A stretch of 64,000 bases of DNA from Caldimonas brevitalea (GCF_001017435.1 NZ_CP011371.1:992001-1056000); one strand, 5' to 3'. Shown: positions 46,535 through 56,244, counted from the stretch's first letter. The notes: generated by a model from the letters alone, not told the origin. Program-made: numbers and translations.

Positions 46535-47458
46535 TCAGCCTGTCGAAGCCGTCGCAGTGTCCTTGGCCAGGCACAGGTCTTCCCATGCCTTGGCCTTGTC
46601 GGGCAGGTTGCGCAGCAGATAGGCCGGGTGGTAGGTGACGATGACCGGCACGCCGTGATAACGGTGCACGCGGCCCCGCAGCCTGCCGATCGGCTCGCTC
46701 GTCTGCAGCAGTGACTGCACCGCAAAACGGCCCATCGCGAGGATGATCTTGGGCTGCACCAGTTCCACCTGCCGTTGCAGATAGGGCTCGCACTGGGCCA
46801 CTTCTTCGGGCTCGGGGTTGCGGTTGTGCGGCGGCCGGCACTTCAGCACGTTGGCGATGAACACCTGCTGCTGGGGCCCGGCCTCCTGGCGCGTCAGGCC
46901 CACGGCCCGCAGCATGTTGTCGAGCAGCTTGCCGGCCTGGCCGACGAAGGGCTCGCCCTTGAGGTCTTCCTGCTCCCCCGGCGCTTCGCCGACGACCATC
47001 CAGTCGGCCTGCGGGTGGCCGACGCCGAACACCGTGTTGCGCCGGCTGCTGCACAGCTTGCACGCCGTGCAGCCTGCGACGGCGTCGCGCAGCGCGGTCC
47101 AGTCCATTTGCTCCACACCGCTCGGGCGGCGCGCCGTCGGCACGAGCGGTGCGGTGGGGCCTGGCCGCCTCGGCCCGCCCCCGCCCAAACCCCGGTCCTG
47201 CCGTTCGGCGAGCGCGTCGAGTTGGGGTTCGAGTGCGGCCAGCACGTCGATCGGCTGCGGATCGGGCATGGGCGGCGCGGCTGCCACGTCTTCTTCGGCA
47301 TGTGGCGAGGCGGGCGGCGGTGCCGCCTTGTGGAGCCTCACCTCGGACGCAAAGCTTGCGGCCTCGGCTGCCTCCGGCGCAACGTCGTCGCGCCGGGGTT
47401 CCCACGGCACGATCCCCATCTCCTTGAGCATCGCTCGCTGGCGGTCGTCCCAACTCAT
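46535..47458 (-). CDS. Family 4 uracil-DNA glycosylase
   Basis: A 307-residue iron-sulfur uracil-DNA glycosylase. The cluster ligands are CTACKLC and the CRPPHNRNPEPEEVAQC pair with 15 residues between cysteines. The active-site loop is VVGEAPGEQED, and the C-terminal HPAYLLRN substrate loop is intact. The N-terminal about 120 residues are low-complexity Ala/Pro-rich, a known extension in betaproteobacteria. It removes uracil from DNA, starting base-excision repair. It overlaps rimI by four bases. Confidence 0.92.
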   Translation of the reverse strand: MSWDDRQRAMLKEMGIVPWEPRRDDVAPEAAEAASFASEVRLHKAAPPPASPHAEEDVAAAPPMPDPQPIDVLAALEPQLDALAERQDRGLGGGGPRRPGPTAPLVPTARRPSGVEQMDWTALRDAVAGCTACKLCSSRRNTVFGVGHPQADWMVVGEAPGEQEDLKGEPFVGQAGKLLDNMLRAVGLTRQEAGPQQQVFIANVLKCRPPHNRNPEPEEVAQCEPYLQRQVELVQPKIILAMGRFAVQSLLQTSEPIGRLRGRVHRYHGVPVIVTYHPAYLLRNLPDKAKAWEDLCLAKDTATASTG

Positions 47459-47931
47459 AGGCCCAAGCTCATCACGATGGCGTCTTCGCGGCGCCCGGCG
47501 GCGGCGGGGTAGTAGCCGCGGCGCAGGCCCACGCTGCGAAAGCCGTAACGGTCATAGACCGCCCTTGCGCGCAGGTTGCTCACGCGCACCTCCAGCCACA
47601 GCTGGTGCGCGCCGCGTTCGCTGCGAGCCAGGTCGCACAGCGCGTCGAGCAGGCGCAGCGCATGCCCTTGCCGCTGGAAAGAGGGTGTCACGGTCAGGTT
47701 CAGCAGATGCATTTCATCGACCCCCGCCATGGCGACGAAGTAGCCGATCAGGGTCCCGTCGTCGCGCATCAGCAACTGCGCGTCGTAGCCGGCATGCAGC
47801 GAGTCGATGAAGTTGCCGCGCGTCCAGGGGAACTCGTAGGCGGCCTGTTCGACCGGCAGGACCTCGCGCAACGAGGCCACGGTCATCGGCACGAATTGCG
47901 GCGAAGGCGCTGGGACAGGCAACACGCTCAC
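47455..47931 (-). CDS. rimI: Ribosomal-protein-alanine N-acetyltransferase
   Basis: A 158-residue GNAT acetyltransferase. The acetyl-CoA loop is LTVTPSFQRQGHALRLLDAL (R/QxxGxA/G), preceded by GVDEMHLLNLTV and followed by LWLEVRVSNLRARAVYDRYGF. RimI acetylates the N-terminal alanine of ribosomal protein S18. The neighbour tsaB is the usual partner in this order. Both ends overlap neighbours by four bases. Confidence 0.92.
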   Translation of the reverse strand: MSVLPVPAPSPQFVPMTVASLREVLPVEQAAYEFPWTRGNFIDSLHAGYDAQLLMRDDGTLIGYFVAMAGVDEMHLLNLTVTPSFQRQGHALRLLDALCDLARSERGAHQLWLEVRVSNLRARAVYDRYGFRSVGLRRGYYPAAAGRREDAIVMSLGL

Positions 47932-48656
47932 TGAGCCACCTCCCCCTGCGCCGATTTCTGCGCCTCACGCTCTGCGGTGGTTTGCGCGACCTTGTCGCGG
48001 ATGTACAGCGGCAGGGCCTCGGCGGCGTCGACCGCTTCGCCCCGTGCCCATGCCGCCTGCGCCAGTGCCAGCAGCGCGCCGGCGTCGGGCACGGCGTCGG
48101 GCAGCAATTGCCACGGCCCGGTCGCGAGGCTGGCCCGGTGCACCTCGGCGGCATTGCCGGCCACGGCGGGCGTGCCCTCTCGGGCGAGCTGTTCTGCCAG
48201 CGCCGGCGCGCTGTACAAGGCCGGCGGGCGTTGCGTGTGCCAGCGGCTGCCGTCGTGGCGGTAGTGCGCCGCGTAGATTTCATTCATGCGGGCGTCGAGC
48301 GTCGCCCACACGTCGGTGCAACCGTGGTGTTGCCGCGCGGCCTCGGCGACCACCAGCAGCGTGTCGATCGGCAGCACCGGCTTGCCGGCGCCGAAGGCCA
48401 GGCCCTGCGTGACCGAGCAGGCCGTGCGCAGCCCGGTGAAGGCGCCCGGGCCGCGCCCGAAGGCGATCGCATCGACCTGTTGCAGGCCGACGCCCGCTTC
48501 CTCAAGCAGCGCCAGCAGCGCGGGCAGCAGCCGGGCCGACGCCTGCGCGCCGCCGTGGTCGACGCGGCTCAGCACCCGCGTGCCGACCGCGACGCCGAGA
48601 TACATGGTTTCGGTGGCGGTTTCGAGCGCGAGCAGGACAGGGGCGGGGGACGACAC
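47928..48656 (-). CDS. tsaB: tRNA threonylcarbamoyladenosine modification factor
   Basis: A 242-residue actin-like ASKHA protein. VLLALETATETMYLGVAVG, GGAQASARLLPALLALL, VDAIAFGRGPGAFTGLRTAC and QGLAFGAGKPVLPIDTL match TsaB, the scaffold of the TsaB-TsaD-TsaE complex that makes t6A37 in tRNAs. Its threonylcarbamoyl-AMP donor enzyme, Sua5, is encoded at 51532-52512. GTG 48656 is chosen as no ATG precedes the conserved core. It overlaps rimI by four bases. Confidence 0.92.
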   Translation of the reverse strand: MSSPAPVLLALETATETMYLGVAVGTRVLSRVDHGGAQASARLLPALLALLEEAGVGLQQVDAIAFGRGPGAFTGLRTACSVTQGLAFGAGKPVLPIDTLLVVAEAARQHHGCTDVWATLDARMNEIYAAHYRHDGSRWHTQRPPALYSAPALAEQLAREGTPAVAGNAAEVHRASLATGPWQLLPDAVPDAGALLALAQAAWARGEAVDAAEALPLYIRDKVAQTTAEREAQKSAQGEVAQ

Positions 48657-48749
48657 GGGAGGCAGGCCAAACGGGGTCAGGGATACACCCCGGCAGTTTA
48701 GCGGGGGTGCCGACCCGGGCCCCGCAGAGGGCCACTCGATAATGCCGGC

Positions 48750-50189
48750 ATGCGTTTGTCTTGCTCTTGGTTCAAGGGCGGCGGCTGGCTGGCCGTCGCC
48801 TTGTGGATGTGTCTGCCGGCACGGGCCGATGTGATGCCCCCTGCCGCCCCGTTGCCGGCCGAGGTCGCCGCCGCACTGCAGCGGGCCGGGGTGCCGGCCG
48901 ACGCGGTGGCGGTGCAGGTGATCGAGGTCGGTGCGACGCAGCCGCGCTTGTCTCACCGTGCCGCCGCCACGATGAGCCCGGCCTCGGTGATGAAGCTCGT
49001 CACCACCTATGCCGCGCTCGACCTGCTCGGCCCTGCCTACACGTGGCGCACGCCGGTCTACGTCGAAGGCGACGTGCGAGACGGCGTGCTGCACGGCAAC
49101 CTCTACCTGAAGGGGCAGGGCGATCCCCAGCTGGTGATGGAACGCCTGTGGCTGCTGCTGCGGCGGGTGCAGCAGCTGGGCATCACCGAGATCGCCGGCG
49201 ACATCGTGCTCGACCGTGTCGCCTTCGATGTGGCCGAGCGCGACCCCGGCCGTTTCGACGGCGAGCCGCTGCGCCCCTACAACGTGCTGCCGGACGCGCT
49301 GCTGGTCAACTACAAGGCGCTCACGCTGACCTTCACGCCCGAGCCGGCACGTGGCATCGCCCGCATTTCGGCCGACCCGCCGCTGGCCGGCGTCGAGGTC
49401 GACCGGCGCGTGCCGCTCGACCACACCGCGCCCTGCGCCGACTGGCAGCCTGCGCTGCGCGCCGACCTGGGTGGCTTGCAGCGCCTGACGTTTCGCGGCG
49501 CCTACGCCTTGGCCTGTGGCGAGCGACGCTGGTCGATCGCCTATGCCGACCCGAAAAGTTTCAACGCGCGTGCCGTCGAAGCCTTGTGGCGTGGGCTCGG
49601 GGGCGGCTTGCGCGGGCTGGTGCGCGACGGCGTGGCGCCGCGTGACACGGCGCCGCTGTTCGAGAGCGAGTCGCCGCCATTGGCCGAGGTGGTCCGCGAC
49701 GTCAACAAGTTCAGCCACAACACCATGGCGCGGCAGCTGTTCCTGACCTTGGCGCTCGAGCGACGCGGCCTGGGGACCGACGCCGACGCGCGGGCGGTGG
49801 TGGCGCAGTGGGTGCAGGCCAAATGGGGTGCCGTGCCGGAGCTGGTGCTGGACAACGGTGCCGGTCTGTCGCGCGACGAGCGCCTGAGCGCCGCGTTTCT
49901 CGCGCGTTTGCTGCAGTCGGCCTGGGCCGCGCCGGTGATGCCGGAACTGCTCGGCTCGCTGCCCATCACCGGCGTGGACGGCACCTTGCGCCGCTCCGGC
50001 GCCCAGGCAGTGGGCCGGGCCCATCTGAAGACGGGCACCCTGCGCGATGTGGCCAGTCTGGCCGGCTATGTGTTGGCCGACAGCGGCCAACGTTATGTGC
50101 TGGTGGCGCTGATCAACCACCCGAATGCAACGGCGGCGCGCCCCGCGCTCGACGCCTTGATCGACTGGACCGCCAAGGACCTTCCATGA
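48750..50189 (+). CDS. dacB: D-alanyl-D-alanine carboxypeptidase/endopeptidase (PBP4)
   Basis: A 479-residue S13-family peptidase. The signal peptide ends near PARAD. Active-site motifs: Ser79-Val-Met-Lys82 in MSPASVMKLVTTYAALDLLG, the SxN motif SHN in NKFSHNTMARQLFL, and KTG in AHLKTGTLRDVAS. The large insert between motifs 1 and 2 is the normal PBP4 domain architecture. It hydrolyses D-Ala-D-Ala bonds and meso-DAP cross-links in the periplasm. Its stop overlaps the SemiSWEET start (ATGA). Confidence 0.94.
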   Translation: MRLSCSWFKGGGWLAVALWMCLPARADVMPPAAPLPAEVAAALQRAGVPADAVAVQVIEVGATQPRLSHRAAATMSPASVMKLVTTYAALDLLGPAYTWRTPVYVEGDVRDGVLHGNLYLKGQGDPQLVMERLWLLLRRVQQLGITEIAGDIVLDRVAFDVAERDPGRFDGEPLRPYNVLPDALLVNYKALTLTFTPEPARGIARISADPPLAGVEVDRRVPLDHTAPCADWQPALRADLGGLQRLTFRGAYALACGERRWSIAYADPKSFNARAVEALWRGLGGGLRGLVRDGVAPRDTAPLFESESPPLAEVVRDVNKFSHNTMARQLFLTLALERRGLGTDADARAVVAQWVQAKWGAVPELVLDNGAGLSRDERLSAAFLARLLQSAWAAPVMPELLGSLPITGVDGTLRRSGAQAVGRAHLKTGTLRDVASLAGYVLADSGQRYVLVALINHPNATAARPALDALIDWTAKDLP

Positions 50190-50482
50190 ACCTCGCATTG
50201 GCCGACGGCCTGGGCTATGCCGCCGCCGTCCTCACGACGGCTTCGTTCGTGCCCCAGGCCCTGCTGACCTTCCGCACCCGTGACGTCAGCGGCATTTCGC
50301 TGAGCATGTACAGCGCCTTCACGCTCGGCATCGCCTTGTGGCTGGCCTACGGCCTGCTGCTGGGCGCCTGGCCGCTCATCATCGCCAACGTGATCACACT
50401 TTCGCTGGCGGGCGCCATCCTCGTGATGAAGATCCGCTACCGCGCGTCGCCCCTGGGGCCGGGCAGGCCCACGGCACGTTGA
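50186..50482 (+). CDS. SemiSWEET-type PQ-loop transporter
   Basis: A 98-residue three-TM protein with the PQ motif in TTASFVPQALLTFRTRDVSG and GISLSMYSAFTLGIALWLAYG, typical of bacterial SemiSWEETs, which dimerise to carry small sugars. It starts four bases inside the dacB stop (ATGA), so its synthesis is coupled to dacB. The substrate is not known; the neighbour would fit a cell-wall sugar but that is speculation. Confidence 0.87.
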   Translation: MNLALADGLGYAAAVLTTASFVPQALLTFRTRDVSGISLSMYSAFTLGIALWLAYGLLLGAWPLIIANVITLSLAGAILVMKIRYRASPLGPGRPTAR

Positions 50483-50489
50483 GCCGTGG
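50469..50489. terminator. Hairpin between convergent SemiSWEET and esterase genes
   Basis: A 7-bp stem CCACGGC (50469-50475) with GCCGTGG (50483-50489) and a seven-base loop containing the SemiSWEET stop region. No T tract follows on either strand, so terminator function is uncertain. Confidence 0.35.
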
Positions 50490-50507
50490 CGCCGCCGGGA
50501 CTCGGCG

Positions 50508-51470
50508 TCAGAAGGGCTGGCGGTCGGCCTGACTGCGGGCGAGGTCGCCGAGCAAACGGTGCATCACGGGCGTCAGGTAACGGCCCGACGAGAAGATGTA
50601 GTTGGCGTTGTCGACATTGGGGTCGACGTCGGGCTTGAGCGTCCCGGTGTTGCAGAGCTTGGGGCTCGCCAGTCCGTCGACGCAGGCGGCGTCGGTGCGG
50701 TTGTCGAAGTTGTAGCGCTCGTCGTCCACCGCCTCCTTGACCCGGTTGTTGGCCAGGATCAAGGCGATCTTGCGCTGGTCGCCGCTCAGGCCGGCGCGCA
50801 GACCTTCGTTGAAGGCCGTGCTCAGCTGCTCCAGCCCATTGAAGACGTCGGCGCCCGTCGCGCTGCGCGCCTCGGGCGTGTCGCTCTGGTCGGTCACGTC
50901 CATCACGATGATGCGCGCACCCTTCTCGGTCCAGGCGAGCAGCTGGGCGGCCAGCGCCTTGCCGCGGCTGTTGGCCTGGGCCTTCACAGCATCGAGCGTC
51001 GCGGCGGTGGTGCCGTACTGGTTGTACAGCTCCCAGACGTCGTTGGCGCCCACCTGCACCAGGATCATGTCGTTGGCCTGCACCCCGCCGGCGGCGTCGA
51101 GCTGGGTCGCCACGTCGGCCACCTTGCTGCCCTCTTTGGCCAGCGCGCGGGCGCGCGTGTCGGGGGCTGCTCCGGCCTCCGGGCATTCTGCGAAGCGGAA
51201 GCCGTATTCGAAAGCGACGTACTGCGTCCACAGCCAGTAGCCGTCGCAGTTCGGCACCGAGGCGCCGGCGGCGTCGGTCCTGAGCGCGTTGATCGTGTAC
51301 TTGGCGCCGGTGGTCGCGTCGATGTAGCTGTATTCGTCCCCGATCGAGAGAATGCGCTGCGGCTCGAAGGGTTGGTAGACGTCGCCGCCGCAGGCGGTCA
51401 GGACGGCCGCGACACAGGTGATCGCGGCGAGCTTGAGACGGGACGGCCAGCTGGAAGAGCGCAGGGACAT
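50508..51470 (-). CDS. SGNH/GDSL-type esterase lipoprotein
   Basis: A 320-residue protein. The lipoprotein signal ends at AVLTACGG. The mature SGNH hydrolase has block I ILSIGDEYSYIDATTG, in which GDEYS replaces the usual GDSLS, block III VQVGANDVWELYNQYG (GxND) and a C-terminal segment RYLTPVMHRLLGD with the catalytic histidine. It likely de-esterifies lipids or acylated sugars on the outer membrane or in the periplasm. A GGAG SD lies upstream of ATG 51470. Confidence 0.78.
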   Translation of the reverse strand: MSLRSSSWPSRLKLAAITCVAAVLTACGGDVYQPFEPQRILSIGDEYSYIDATTGAKYTINALRTDAAGASVPNCDGYWLWTQYVAFEYGFRFAECPEAGAAPDTRARALAKEGSKVADVATQLDAAGGVQANDMILVQVGANDVWELYNQYGTTAATLDAVKAQANSRGKALAAQLLAWTEKGARIIVMDVTDQSDTPEARSATGADVFNGLEQLSTAFNEGLRAGLSGDQRKIALILANNRVKEAVDDERYNFDNRTDAACVDGLASPKLCNTGTLKPDVDPNVDNANYIFSSGRYLTPVMHRLLGDLARSQADRQPF

Positions 51471-51531
51471 GAAGACTCCGTTGAAGAAATGAGAGCGGCG
51501 CGGCGCGGTGCGGTACGGACCGGGCCCGCGC

Positions 51532-52512
51532 TCAGGACGCTGCCGCGCGCACCAGGCGGTCGCGCACGCCGTCCCATTCGGGGGCCGGCGGCGGACTCTC
51601 GACCCACACCAGTTCCGCGCCTTCGGCGTCGAACTCGCGCAGCGCGGCAAACAGCTGCTGCGCCGCCTGGGCCGCGTCGTCGGGCATACGTCGATGCAGC
51701 ATGCCTCGCGGTGCGCGCACGGTTCGGGAATATAGCGCCAGCCGCGGTGGGCTCTCGCCCAGCACCTGGAGCGCGGTCTGCAGGATGTCAGCGCTCATCA
51801 ACCGCACCTTGGCCCGCGGCGCGTAGTGGGCCTCGAGCGTACCCGAGGCGCGCGGCGCGGCGTCGTCGCGGTCGAGCAGGGGCTCGCCGAGGGCCGCCTC
51901 AATCTCGGCGCGGGTGATCATGCCGGGCCGCAACAGCACCGCGTGTCCGCGCGAACAGTCGACGATGGTCGATTCGATGCCCACCTCGCACGGGCCGCCG
52001 TCGAGCACCAGCACGTCGTCGCCGAACTCTTCGGCGACGTGCTGGGCGGTGGTCGGACTGACCCGGCCGAAGACGTTGGCGCTCGGCCCCGCGAGGCCCA
52101 GCACACCTTGCTGGGCGCAGGCTTCGAGCAGGGCCCGGGCGACCGGATGGGCCGGGCAGCGCAGCCCGATGGTGTCCTGGCCGCCCGCCGCCGCAGCAGC
52201 CGCCTCGCCGCGCCGCGGCACGATGACGGTGAGCGGCCCCGGCCAGAACGATTGCATCAGCTTCTGGGCCGCCGGCGGCACGGCGCTCGCGAGCGTCAGA
52301 CAGGCCTCGGCGTTGGGCACGTGCACGATCAAGGGATGGTTCGCCGGCCGCCCTTTGGCCTCGAAGATACGCCGCACGGCCGCGTCGTCGCCGGCATTGG
52401 CACCGAGGCCGTAGACGGTTTCGGTGGGGAAGGCGACCAGCCGGCCGGCGCACAGCGCCTGCACCGCCTCCTGGAGTTGTTTGGGGTCTTGACCGTCGAG
52501 GATGCGTGCCAC
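51532..52512 (-). CDS. L-threonylcarbamoyladenylate synthase, Sua5 type
   Basis: A 326-residue Sua5/YciO/YrdC protein (EC 2.7.7.87). The YrdC domain covers about 1-200: GRLVAFPTETVYGLGANAGD, FEAKGRPANHPLIVHV, WPGPLTVIVPR, GPSANVFGRVSPTTAQHV and GIESTIVDCS. A C-terminal Sua5 domain follows (ASGTLEAHYAPRAKVRLM). It makes threonylcarbamoyl-AMP for the t6A tRNA modification with TsaB/D/E. The GTG start at 52512 is used since no ATG precedes the conserved region. It follows purK on the same strand. Confidence 0.92.
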   Translation of the reverse strand: MARILDGQDPKQLQEAVQALCAGRLVAFPTETVYGLGANAGDDAAVRRIFEAKGRPANHPLIVHVPNAEACLTLASAVPPAAQKLMQSFWPGPLTVIVPRRGEAAAAAAGGQDTIGLRCPAHPVARALLEACAQQGVLGLAGPSANVFGRVSPTTAQHVAEEFGDDVLVLDGGPCEVGIESTIVDCSRGHAVLLRPGMITRAEIEAALGEPLLDRDDAAPRASGTLEAHYAPRAKVRLMSADILQTALQVLGESPPRLALYSRTVRAPRGMLHRRMPDDAAQAAQQLFAALREFDAEGAELVWVESPPPAPEWDGVRDRLVRAAAS

Positions 52513-52538
52513 GTGAGTCCGCTTGAGGGTGGGAAGGG

Positions 52539-53705
52539 TCAGAGGCCGGGCAGGCCGAGCAGCTCGGCGCAGCGTTGTGCGACTTCGCGCACTTGCGAGG
52601 CCGAGGCGCCAGTGATGTTGAGGTGGCCCATCTTGCGGCCCGGACGTGCCGAGCGCTTGCCGTAGAGGTGCAAATGTGTGCCCGGCAGCGCGAGGACGGC
52701 CTCCCACGGCGGCTCGGTCTCGGCCTGGCCGTCGCGGAACCACAAGTCGCCCAGCAGGTTCAGCATGATCGCCGGCGAATGCAAGCGGGGCGCCACCAGG
52801 GGCAGGCCCGCCATCGCGCGCACCTGCAGCTCGAACTGCGAGACGTCGCAGGCGTCGAGCGTGTAATGGCCCGAGTTGTGCGGACGCGGCGCCATTTCGT
52901 TGGCGACCAGCGAGCCGTCGCGGAGCACGAAAAACTCGACGCACAGCACGCCGACATAGCCGAGGGTGGCGGCGATCGTCTCGGCGGCGCCGATCGCGCG
53001 TGCCTGCAGTTCGGCGGTCAGATCGGGGGCCGGCACCGTCGTGACGGCGAGGATGCCGTCGCGGTGCAGGTTCTGCTGCAGTGGAAAGTGCACCAGCTCG
53101 CCCTGCACGTTGCGGGCGACGATCACGCTGACCTCGAACGCCAGGTCGAGGCGTTGTTCGAGCACGCAGGGCACGCGGCCGAGTTCGTCCCAAGCTGCTT
53201 GCAGGGCGGCCGGGCTCGCCACCCGCACCTGGCCCTTGCCGTCGTAGCCGAGGCGGGCGGTCTTCAGGATGCCGGGCAGCAGGCCGGGGTCGACCGCCTG
53301 CAGCTGCGCGTCGGTCTCGATCACCGCGAACGGTGCGCAAGGCACGCCGCAATCGCGAAAGTGTTGCTTCTCGCGCGCACGGTCCTGGCACACCGCGACC
53401 GCCTCGGCTGCGGGCGCGACCGGCAGCTGTTCGGCCAGCCGCGCCAGCGCGGGCGCCGGCACGTTCTCGAATTCGGTCGTGACCGCATCGCAGCTGGCGG
53501 CCAGCGTCGCCAGGCCCTGGGCGTCGAGGTAGTCGGTCTGCACCTGCTGGTGCGCGATGCTGCCGGCGGGGCTGTCGCTGTCGGGGTCGAGCACGACGGT
53601 GCGATAGCCGAGCTGCTGTGCCGCATGCGCGAACATGCGCCCCAGCTGGCCGCCGCCGAGCACGCCCAGCGTGCCGCCGGGGAGGATGGGGCCGGACGGT
53701 TTCAT
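52539..53705 (-). CDS. purK: N5-carboxyaminoimidazole ribonucleotide synthase
   Basis: A 388-residue ATP-grasp enzyme (EC 6.3.4.18) that carboxylates AIR with bicarbonate and ATP in purine synthesis. The N-terminus [65 protein letters not shown] and [16 protein letters not shown] are PurK motifs. Its start overlaps the purE stop by ATGA, so the two are translated as a coupled unit. Confidence 0.96.
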   Translation of the reverse strand: MKPSGPILPGGTLGVLGGGQLGRMFAHAAQQLGYRTVVLDPDSDSPAGSIAHQQVQTDYLDAQGLATLAASCDAVTTEFENVPAPALARLAEQLPVAPAAEAVAVCQDRAREKQHFRDCGVPCAPFAVIETDAQLQAVDPGLLPGILKTARLGYDGKGQVRVASPAALQAAWDELGRVPCVLEQRLDLAFEVSVIVARNVQGELVHFPLQQNLHRDGILAVTTVPAPDLTAELQARAIGAAETIAATLGYVGVLCVEFFVLRDGSLVANEMAPRPHNSGHYTLDACDVSQFELQVRAMAGLPLVAPRLHSPAIMLNLLGDLWFRDGQAETEPPWEAVLALPGTHLHLYGKRSARPGRKMGHLNITGASASQVREVAQRCAELLGLPGL

Positions 53706-54208
53706 GGCTGCCCCGGCAGCGGCGACAGTGTCATCGCGCGTGCCGCCTCGGTCTGCCGTTGGCGGAAGGCCTCGAGCCGTTGGCGCAAGGCAGCGTCTTC
53801 GTTGGCCAGCATCGCGACCGCGAACAGCGCGGCATTGGCGGCGCCGGCGACACCGATCGCGAAGGTGGCCACCGGGATGCCCTTGGGCATCTGCACGATC
53901 GAGTGCAGCGAGTCGACACCCTGCAGGTGTTTGCTGGGCACCGGCACGCCGAGCACCGGCACCGGCGTTTTGGCGGCCAACATGCCGGGCAGGTGGGCGG
54001 CCCCGCCGGCGCCGGCGATGATGGCCTTCAGGCCGCGCGTGCCGGCGGTTTCGGCATAGCGGAACATGTCATCGGGCATGCGGTGCGCGGAGACAACCTG
54101 AGCCTCATACGGCACGCCGAAGTCGGCGAGAATCTGTGCAGCGTTTTGCATGACGTCCCAATCACTGTTGGACCCCATGACCACGCCGACGAGGGGCGAC
54201 TGAGTCAA
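53702..54208 (-). CDS. purE: N5-carboxyaminoimidazole ribonucleotide mutase
   Basis: A 168-residue class I PurE (EC 5.4.99.18). [20 protein letters not shown] binds substrate, [16 protein letters not shown] contains the catalytic histidine, and [20 protein letters not shown] is the conserved second loop. It interconverts N5-CAIR and CAIR, following PurK in the same pathway. The gene pair is divergent from the CnoX-like gene at 54298. Confidence 0.97.
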   Translation of the reverse strand: MTQSPLVGVVMGSNSDWDVMQNAAQILADFGVPYEAQVVSAHRMPDDMFRYAETAGTRGLKAIIAGAGGAAHLPGMLAAKTPVPVLGVPVPSKHLQGVDSLHSIVQMPKGIPVATFAIGVAGAANAALFAVAMLANEDAALRQRLEAFRQRQTEAARAMTLSPLPGQP

Positions 54209-54297
54209 CTGAGCGCTCCGGTGCGGAAAAGCCCGATTTTAGGCGGGGCTTGAGTCGGGCCGACGCGACCTCATTTGAGGACCCAAGGATTTCGTCC

Positions 54298-55242
54298 ATG
54301 ATCGACATCACACTCCAGAACTTTGAAACCGAGGTCTTGCAGGCCTCGATGACGCGGCCGGTGCTGCTCGACATCTGGGCGCCATGGTGCGGGCCCTGCC
54401 GCACCCTCGGTCCGATGCTCGAAAAGCTCGAAACCGAATACGCCGGCCGCTTCGTGCTGGCCAAGCTCAATTCGGACGACCAGCCCGAAATCGCCGGGCA
54501 GTTGTCGGCCATGTTCGGCGTGCGCAGCATTCCGTTTTGCGTGATGTTCCGCGAAGGCCAGCCGGTCGACGGTTTTGTCGGCGCCTTGCCGCAGTCGCAG
54601 ATCCAGCAGTTTCTCGACAAGCATGTGCCGCCGGAAGTGGAAGGGGCGGCCGACGACCTGGCGAGCGATGAAGCGGAACTGTTGGCTGAAGACGGCGACA
54701 GCGAGCGGGCCCTCGAGCGTTTGCAGGAGGCCATCGCGATCGACCCGGCCAACGACGCGGCCCGGCTCGACTACGTGAAGCTGCTGCTCGAGGCGGGCCG
54801 CGCGAGCGATGCGCGGCTGGCCTATGAGCCGGTGGCGAGCAAGGCACTGGTCGACACGCGGGTCGCCGCCTTCGGGCTGTGGCTGGACGCCTGCGAAAAG
54901 GCGACGTCGGCCCGCTCGATCGATGCCCTGGAGGCCGCCATTGCCGCCAACAAGCGCGACTTCGATGCCCGCTTCGAGCTGGCCCAGATCCATTTCGCGG
55001 CGCAACGCTGGACCGAAGCGATGGACGCGCTGCTCGAGATCGTGATGCGCGACAAGAAGTGGAACGACGAATTGGCCCGCAAGGCCTACGTCGCGATCCT
55101 CGAACTGATGGCCAAGCCGGCCGCGGCGCCGGCCGATGCACCGGCCAAGGGCGCGCTGGAGGTGGCCGGCAAGGCGGTCGTGGCGCCGTCCGACCCGGTG
55201 CTCGACCAGTACCGCCGCAAGCTCAGCATGGCGCTGTTCTGA
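54298..55242 (+). CDS. CnoX/YbbN-like thioredoxin with TPR domain
   Basis: A 314-residue protein. The N-terminal thioredoxin domain has a redox-active WAPWCGPCRTLGPML; the C-terminal about 180 residues form TPR helices (DGDSERALERLQEAIAIDPA, RWTEAMDALLEIVMRDKKW). This fusion matches CnoX (YbbN), a chaperedoxin that protects substrates and hands them to GroEL. An intact CGPC suggests thiol activity, unlike E. coli CnoX, which has SxxC. ATG 54298 lies eight bases after AAGGA; an in-frame GTG at 54250 is possible. Confidence 0.9.
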   Translation: MIDITLQNFETEVLQASMTRPVLLDIWAPWCGPCRTLGPMLEKLETEYAGRFVLAKLNSDDQPEIAGQLSAMFGVRSIPFCVMFREGQPVDGFVGALPQSQIQQFLDKHVPPEVEGAADDLASDEAELLAEDGDSERALERLQEAIAIDPANDAARLDYVKLLLEAGRASDARLAYEPVASKALVDTRVAAFGLWLDACEKATSARSIDALEAAIAANKRDFDARFELAQIHFAAQRWTEAMDALLEIVMRDKKWNDELARKAYVAILELMAKPAAAPADAPAKGALEVAGKAVVAPSDPVLDQYRRKLSMALF

Positions 55243-55255
55243 GCCCCCGGCCCCG

Positions 55256-55290
55256 GCCGACCTGCAGCCCGCAGCGGCAGGCAGGTCGGC
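55256..55290. terminator. Hairpin between convergent cnoX and purC
   Basis: A perfect 10-bp stem GCCGACCTGC (55256-55265) with GCAGGTCGGC (55281-55290) and a 15-base loop. It begins 13 bases after the cnoX-like stop and lies 13 bases beyond the purC stop. Its position fits a bidirectional terminator, but there is no T tract. Confidence 0.5.
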
Positions 55291-55303
55291 GACCGGCGCC
55301 TGC

Positions 55304-56203
55304 TCAGGCGGCCGTCAGTCGCGTCAGCGCTTCCTGGTATTTCGCCGCCGTCTTCTCGATCACCTCGCGCGGCAGGGCTGGCGCCGGCGCCTGCTTGTTC
55401 CAGGGGCGGCCTTCCACCACCGCCTGTTCCAGCCAGTCGCGCACGAACTGCTTGTCGTAGCTCGGCGGGTTGATGCCGACCCGGTAGCCCTCCACCGGCC
55501 AGAAGCGCGACGAATCGGGCGTCAGCACCTCGTCCATCAGCGTCAGCTCGCCGTTCTGGTCGAGGCCGAACTCGAACTTGGTGTCGGCGATGATGATGCC
55601 CTTGGTCAACGCGTCATCGGCGGCGGTTCGATAGAGCTGGATCGACACCTCGCGGATGCGGCCCGCCAGTTCGGCGCCGACGATCTGGCTCATCCGGTCG
55701 AACGAGATGTTCTCGTCGTGGTCGCCCATCTCGGCCTTGGTGGCCGGCGTGAAGATCGGCTCCGGCAACTTGCTCGCGTTTTGCAGGCCGGCCGGCAGCC
55801 GGACGCCGCAGACCTGGCCATTCTCCTGATATTCCTTCCACCCGCTGCCGGCCAGGTAGCCGCGCACCACGGCCTCCACGGGCAGCGGCTTGAGGCGCTT
55901 GACCAGCATCGCGCGGCCCCGCACCTGCTCGACTTCGTCGGCCGCGACCACCGTCTCGGGCGCTTCGCCGGTCAGGTGGTTCGGCACGATGCCGGCCAGC
56001 CGCTCGAACCAGAACAGCGCCATGCGGGTCAGCAACTCGCCCTTGCCCGGGATCGGTTCGCCCATCACCACGTCGAAGGCCGACAGCCGGTCGCTCGCGA
56101 TCATCAGGATGCGGTCCGCGCCGACCGCGTAGTTGTCGCGCACCTTGCCGCGGGCAAGCAGCGGCAGCGAACGGATCGACGAGTTGAGCAGGGCAGCGGT
56201 CAC
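55304..56203 (-). CDS. purC: SAICAR synthetase
   Basis: A 299-residue phosphoribosylaminoimidazole-succinocarboxamide synthase (EC 6.3.2.6). [68 protein letters not shown] and [20 protein letters not shown] are diagnostic. It condenses CAIR with aspartate, one step after PurE. The GTG start at 56203 follows GGAGA with suitable spacing. It lies downstream of fbaA but behind that gene's terminator, so it has its own promoter. Confidence 0.96.
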   Translation of the reverse strand: MTAALLNSSIRSLPLLARGKVRDNYAVGADRILMIASDRLSAFDVVMGEPIPGKGELLTRMALFWFERLAGIVPNHLTGEAPETVVAADEVEQVRGRAMLVKRLKPLPVEAVVRGYLAGSGWKEYQENGQVCGVRLPAGLQNASKLPEPIFTPATKAEMGDHDENISFDRMSQIVGAELAGRIREVSIQLYRTAADDALTKGIIIADTKFEFGLDQNGELTLMDEVLTPDSSRFWPVEGYRVGINPPSYDKQFVRDWLEQAVVEGRPWNKQAPAPALPREVIEKTAAKYQEALTRLTAA

Positions 56204-56244
56204 GGGCAGGTCTCCAGCAGACGACAACAACAAACAACAACGAC

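Noticed and set aside
48657..50198. Extension of the tsaB frame upstream through the dacB region
   Set aside because: The added residues show no family similarity and are antisense to a complete dacB; tsaB homology begins at the GTG 48656.
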